Of a stretch of DNA of 7,294 nt, positions 5,759 to 7,294 are shown one piece after another. Numbering within the stretch: the stretch's first letter is position 1; every line of letters starts with the position of its first letter. The stretch is from DASUVJ01 sp036378995 (GTDB taxonomy: Bacteria; Patescibacteriota; Saccharimonadia; Saccharimonadales; Saccharimonadaceae). The stretch is taken from contig DASUVJ010000034.1 in NCBI GenBank assembly GCA_036378995.1, forward strand, positions 1-7,294, in the 5' to 3' direction. The translations under genes were made by a program, and so were the position numbers. The notes under the pieces were generated by a model. It had not been told where the DNA came from, did not search any database, and saw only the letters and a program-made list of their open reading frames with translations.

Positions 5759-6544
5759 TCAGCAGTCGTTGATGAGGCGTGCCGGGAGCAGCTTCTTGCC
5801 GTCCGGCTTCTCGTCTGGGGTGTAGATGAGGTTGCCACCCTGCGGGAGGCACACATCGAACCCCTCCTCTGTGCGGGTGATCGGAACGGACATCTCGTCG
5901 TTGCCGAACATCAGGTCGCCGGGCTCGGAGACGACCTGCTGGAAGCCGTAGACGATGCCCGCTCCCGGGCTGGTCTCCAGTGTGGTGGTGCCGTCGACGA
6001 AGCCGCGCTCGCCGACCTTCATGTCGTTGACCGTGCGGTAGAGCAGCTCCTGGGGGAGCGGGATGTCGGCGCCCGCCTCGGCCTTGATGGTGACGATCCG
6101 GTGCTCCTTCGGGCTCCAGTAGGTGAGTTCGGTGATGCGGTGGGTGTCGAAGCGCTCGATGTCGTTTCGCTGGTAGTCGCCCGGCCGGTAGGTGAAGCCG
6201 ACGGGCAGGGTGACCTTGTAGCCGTTGCCGTCCTTGACCGCGGCCGCGCAGCGGAAGCTGCACTTCATGGGCCATTCGGTCTTCGGGGTGGTGAAGTACA
6301 TCTTGCCCGCCACGACGACGGGTGCGTTGCCCTCCACGCGCTCGTCGCTGCGGGTTAGCCGGTGCTGAAGATCCAGTCGCTCGTCGAGCTGGCGGGCGAT
6401 CGTTCGCTCCTGCTTCCACTCCTGGTAGGTGTTCCAGGCCGGCTTGCCGAAGATCAGACCCGCCACTACGAGGAGGATCAGCACTACTGCGCCGATCTCC
6501 TCGCCAGAGCGGCGGCTCTGTCCGTATCCGTCCAAACTGGACAT
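5759..6544 (-). CDS. unrecognised membrane-anchored protein of actinobacterial codon style
   Basis: 261 residues; I do not recognise a family. A single hydrophobic helix spans about 18-33 (GAVVLILLVVAGLIFG) after a short N-terminus with Arg11 and Arg12, predicting N-in, C-out anchoring. Residues 38-70 are charged and probably helical (EWKQERTIARQLDERLDLQ), then a globular, beta-rich, extracytoplasmic domain of about 190 residues follows. Cys95 and Cys99 (CSFRC), Cys232 and the very last residue Cys261 could form disulfides. By hand count only about 25 of 261 codons end in A or T, so GC3 is near 90%, far from tsaD and the Mur ligase. A Shine-Dalgarno GGAG stands 7 nt before ATG 6544. It is transcribed away from the Mur ligase, apparently from the extended -10 at 6592-6584. 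The frame is intact, with no frameshift or internal stop, which argues against decay. Origin from an actinobacterium, perhaps the host, is inferred. Confidence 0.8.
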   Translation of the reverse strand: MSSLDGYGQSRRSGEEIGAVVLILLVVAGLIFGKPAWNTYQEWKQERTIARQLDERLDLQHRLTRSDERVEGNAPVVVAGKMYFTTPKTEWPMKCSFRCAAAVKDGNGYKVTLPVGFTYRPGDYQRNDIERFDTHRITELTYWSPKEHRIVTIKAEAGADIPLPQELLYRTVNDMKVGERGFVDGTTTLETSPGAGIVYGFQQVVSEPGDLMFGNDEMSVPITRTEEGFDVCLPQGGNLIYTPDEKPDGKKLLPARLINDC

Positions 6545-6551
6545 CTATCTA

Positions 6552-6555
6552 CTCC
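6552..6555 (-). promoter_or_regulatory. Shine-Dalgarno GGAG of the GC-rich gene
   Basis: GGAG followed by a 7-nt spacer TAGATAG precedes ATG 6544. It is the only well-spaced Shine-Dalgarno site in the window and supports this start over internal Met82. The other genes here have starts at or near the transcription start, or no clear site. Confidence 0.65.
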
Positions 6556-6583
6556 GTTCGCTGATCGGGGGAAGATCATGGCG

Positions 6584-6592
6584 ACTATACCA
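6584..6592 (-). promoter_or_regulatory. extended -10 promoter for the GC-rich gene
   Basis: Minus strand TGG followed by TATAGT (hexamer 6589-6584, 5 of 6 to consensus). The predicted start near 6577 gives a leader of about 33 nt containing the GGAG. It forms one arm of the dyad TATACCAC-N5-GTGGTACA (6586-6606) whose other arm drives the Mur ligase gene. Confidence 0.55.
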
Positions 6593-6599
6593 CGGGCGG

Positions 6600-6608
6600 T
6601 GGTACAAT
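6600..6608 (+). promoter_or_regulatory. extended -10 promoter of the Mur ligase, probable leaderless transcript
   Basis: TGG followed by TACAAT (hexamer 6603-6608, 5 of 6 to consensus) ends 6 bp before ATG 6615, so +1 should coincide with the start codon. No Shine-Dalgarno sequence is present. Same architecture as the femAB promoter. Confidence 0.6.
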
Positions 6609-6614
6609 AAAACC

Positions 6615-7294
6615 ATGAGTACGAAGCAGACGCTTGTTAAAGGGGTGAGACAACTATTGCCAAAAAGTGCCGTAAGGGGCATGGAGGAAGCATACCGGCG
6701 CGGTCGCGTACAGCTAATTAGCGCCAAATACGGCAACCCGGCGAAGCACCTGAAAGTGATTGCGGTAACCGGTACTAACGGCAAAACGACGACAGCGAGC
6801 TATATCAACGAGATCTTAAAAGAATCCGGCCTCAAGACGGCGATGTTCAGCACGGCGCAAATTGAGGTTGCCGGTAAAACACAGTTAAACGACCTAAATG
6901 CGACTGTCGCTTCAACCGAGCGCATGCAGCAGTTTTTTGCTGACGCCAAAAAGGCGAAGGTTGATTATGTCGTCCTTGAAATTACCAGTCATGCACTTCA
7001 TCAGCATAAGCTCGCGACTGTTCCTATTGAGGTAGCGGTCATGACGAACCTAACCCAGGATCACCTGGATTATCATGGGACCATGGAAAACTACGCCGAG
7101 GCGAAATCAAAGCTCTTCCGCGGCGAACCGAAGTTTATCGTTTTGAACCGCGACGACGAATGGTTCGACTATTTTAATCAGTTCCACGCCAGCGCCTTAA
7201 AAATTACCTACGGTATGCATGAAGAGGCCGAGGCAAAAATTGACTACGTAAAGTTATACAAGAAGGGAAGTGAAGCGACTGTTTCGATTGATCA
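6615..7294 (+). CDS. MurE-like Mur ligase with short N-terminus, 3' end beyond window
   Basis: 226 codons are visible and the frame runs off the right edge. Mur ligases are cytoplasmic ATP-dependent enzymes that add amino acids to UDP-MurNAc-peptide; MurE adds the third residue. Seen: P-loop VTGTNGKTTT (51-60), LEITSHAL (121-128; MurE usually has EVSSHAL), and NLTQDHLDYHGTMENYAEAK (145-164), an excellent MurE match including the region of the carbamylated lysine (Lys164 or Lys166). Only about 45 residues precede the P-loop, against roughly 100 in classical MurE, so the N-terminal UDP-binding domain looks missing or reduced; that short part is basic (MSTKQTLVKGVRQLLPKSAV). The substrate is therefore uncertain, and a MurT- or CphA-type ligase role is possible. 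The C-terminal domain that sets amino-acid choice is outside the window. Confidence 0.88.
   Translation, partial: MSTKQTLVKGVRQLLPKSAVRGMEEAYRRGRVQLISAKYGNPAKHLKVIAVTGTNGKTTTASYINEILKESGLKTAMFSTAQIEVAGKTQLNDLNATVASTERMQQFFADAKKAKVDYVVLEITSHALHQHKLATVPIEVAVMTNLTQDHLDYHGTMENYAEAKSKLFRGEPKFIVLNRDDEWFDYFNQFHASALKITYGMHEEAEAKIDYVKLYKKGSEATVSID

Larger units (their letters stand above)
5670..6577. other. GC-rich block, likely horizontally acquired
   Basis: Base composition jumps at about 5676 and falls back at about 6580. Between these points the DNA is strongly GC-rich, with long open frames in several phases, as expected of high-GC DNA. It holds one convincing gene (5759-6544) and a GC-rich hairpin region (5670-5754). 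GATCTTCC at 5747-5754 and its reverse complement GGAAGATC at 6570-6577 flank the gene; GGAAGA also occurs at 5670-5675. No transposase, integrase or recognisable attachment site is present. The boundaries are judged by eye. Confidence 0.6.

Noticed and set aside
5670..5760. Integron attC site downstream of the GC-rich gene
   Set aside because: A single gene followed by a nested dyad suggested a cassette, but no RYYYAAC or GTTRRRY core sites are found at the ends and no integrase is present.
5543..6419. Long open frames in other phases of the GC-rich block (5543-6358 plus strand; 5661-6419 minus strand)
   Set aside because: High-GC DNA lacks stop codons in several phases. These frames are Arg/Pro/His-rich or low complexity, lack start signals, and overlap the 5759-6544 frame, which has proper GC3, a Shine-Dalgarno site and a membrane helix. 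The plus-strand one also overlaps the tsaD start.
1..7294. Alternative genetic code with UGA read as glycine
   Set aside because: No core gene has internal TGA codons and at least two genes (femAB and the GC-rich gene) end in TGA.
1..7294. tRNA, rRNA, CRISPR or insertion-sequence features
   Set aside because: Intergenic gaps are all below about 135 bp. None folds as a tRNA by eye, no spaced direct repeats occur, and there is no transposase-like frame.

Overview
The window looks like a compact, roughly 50% GC genome of the Candidate Phyla Radiation (Patescibacteria), most likely a Saccharibacteria (TM7) relative. This placement is an inference. It rests on the divergent valyl-tRNA synthetase, a FemAB-type protein, a Mur ligase with a short N-terminus, tightly packed genes, and start codons at or very near predicted transcription starts without Shine-Dalgarno sites. 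Genes end normally and TGA is used as stop, so UGA recoding (Gracilibacteria/Absconditabacteria) is not supported.

Layout. 1-450 (+): the 3' part of rlmH. 451-528: intergenic region with a strong sigma70-type promoter and a small dyad. 529-867 (+): an unrecognised 112-residue protein with a hydrophobic N-terminus. 864-3440 (-): valS, convergent with that small gene; the two stop codons share the bases TTAA, and each gene's terminator hairpin lies inside the other gene. 3441-3574: divergent regulatory region with a perfect 10-bp inverted repeat that carries a -10 element facing each way, plus palindromes and possible upstream ORFs in the valS leader. 3575-4555 (+): femAB-type gene, probably leaderless. 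4597-5646 (-): tsaD, again convergent with crossed terminators. 5647-6614: tsaD promoter, then a block of about 0.9 kb of very GC-rich DNA holding one minus-strand gene (5759-6544), then a divergent promoter. 6615 to the right edge (+): 5' part of a MurE-like Mur ligase.

Function. The recognisable genes are core cell maintenance: 23S rRNA methylation (RlmH), tRNA charging (ValRS), tRNA t6A modification (TsaD) and cell-wall building (FemAB-type aminoacyl transferase and Mur ligase). There is no multi-gene operon in this window; strands alternate and neighbouring genes share promoters and terminator regions.

The standout is the GC-rich block at about 5670-6580. By hand count about 90% of its codons end in G or C, unlike both neighbours. 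It is the only gene here with a clear Shine-Dalgarno site at normal spacing, and it encodes a membrane-anchored extracytoplasmic protein I do not recognise. It reads like actinobacterial DNA placed between tsaD and the Mur ligase and transcribed from a resident divergent promoter. Saccharibacteria live on actinobacterial hosts, so host-to-epibiont transfer is an attractive explanation; a chimeric assembly join is the main alternative.
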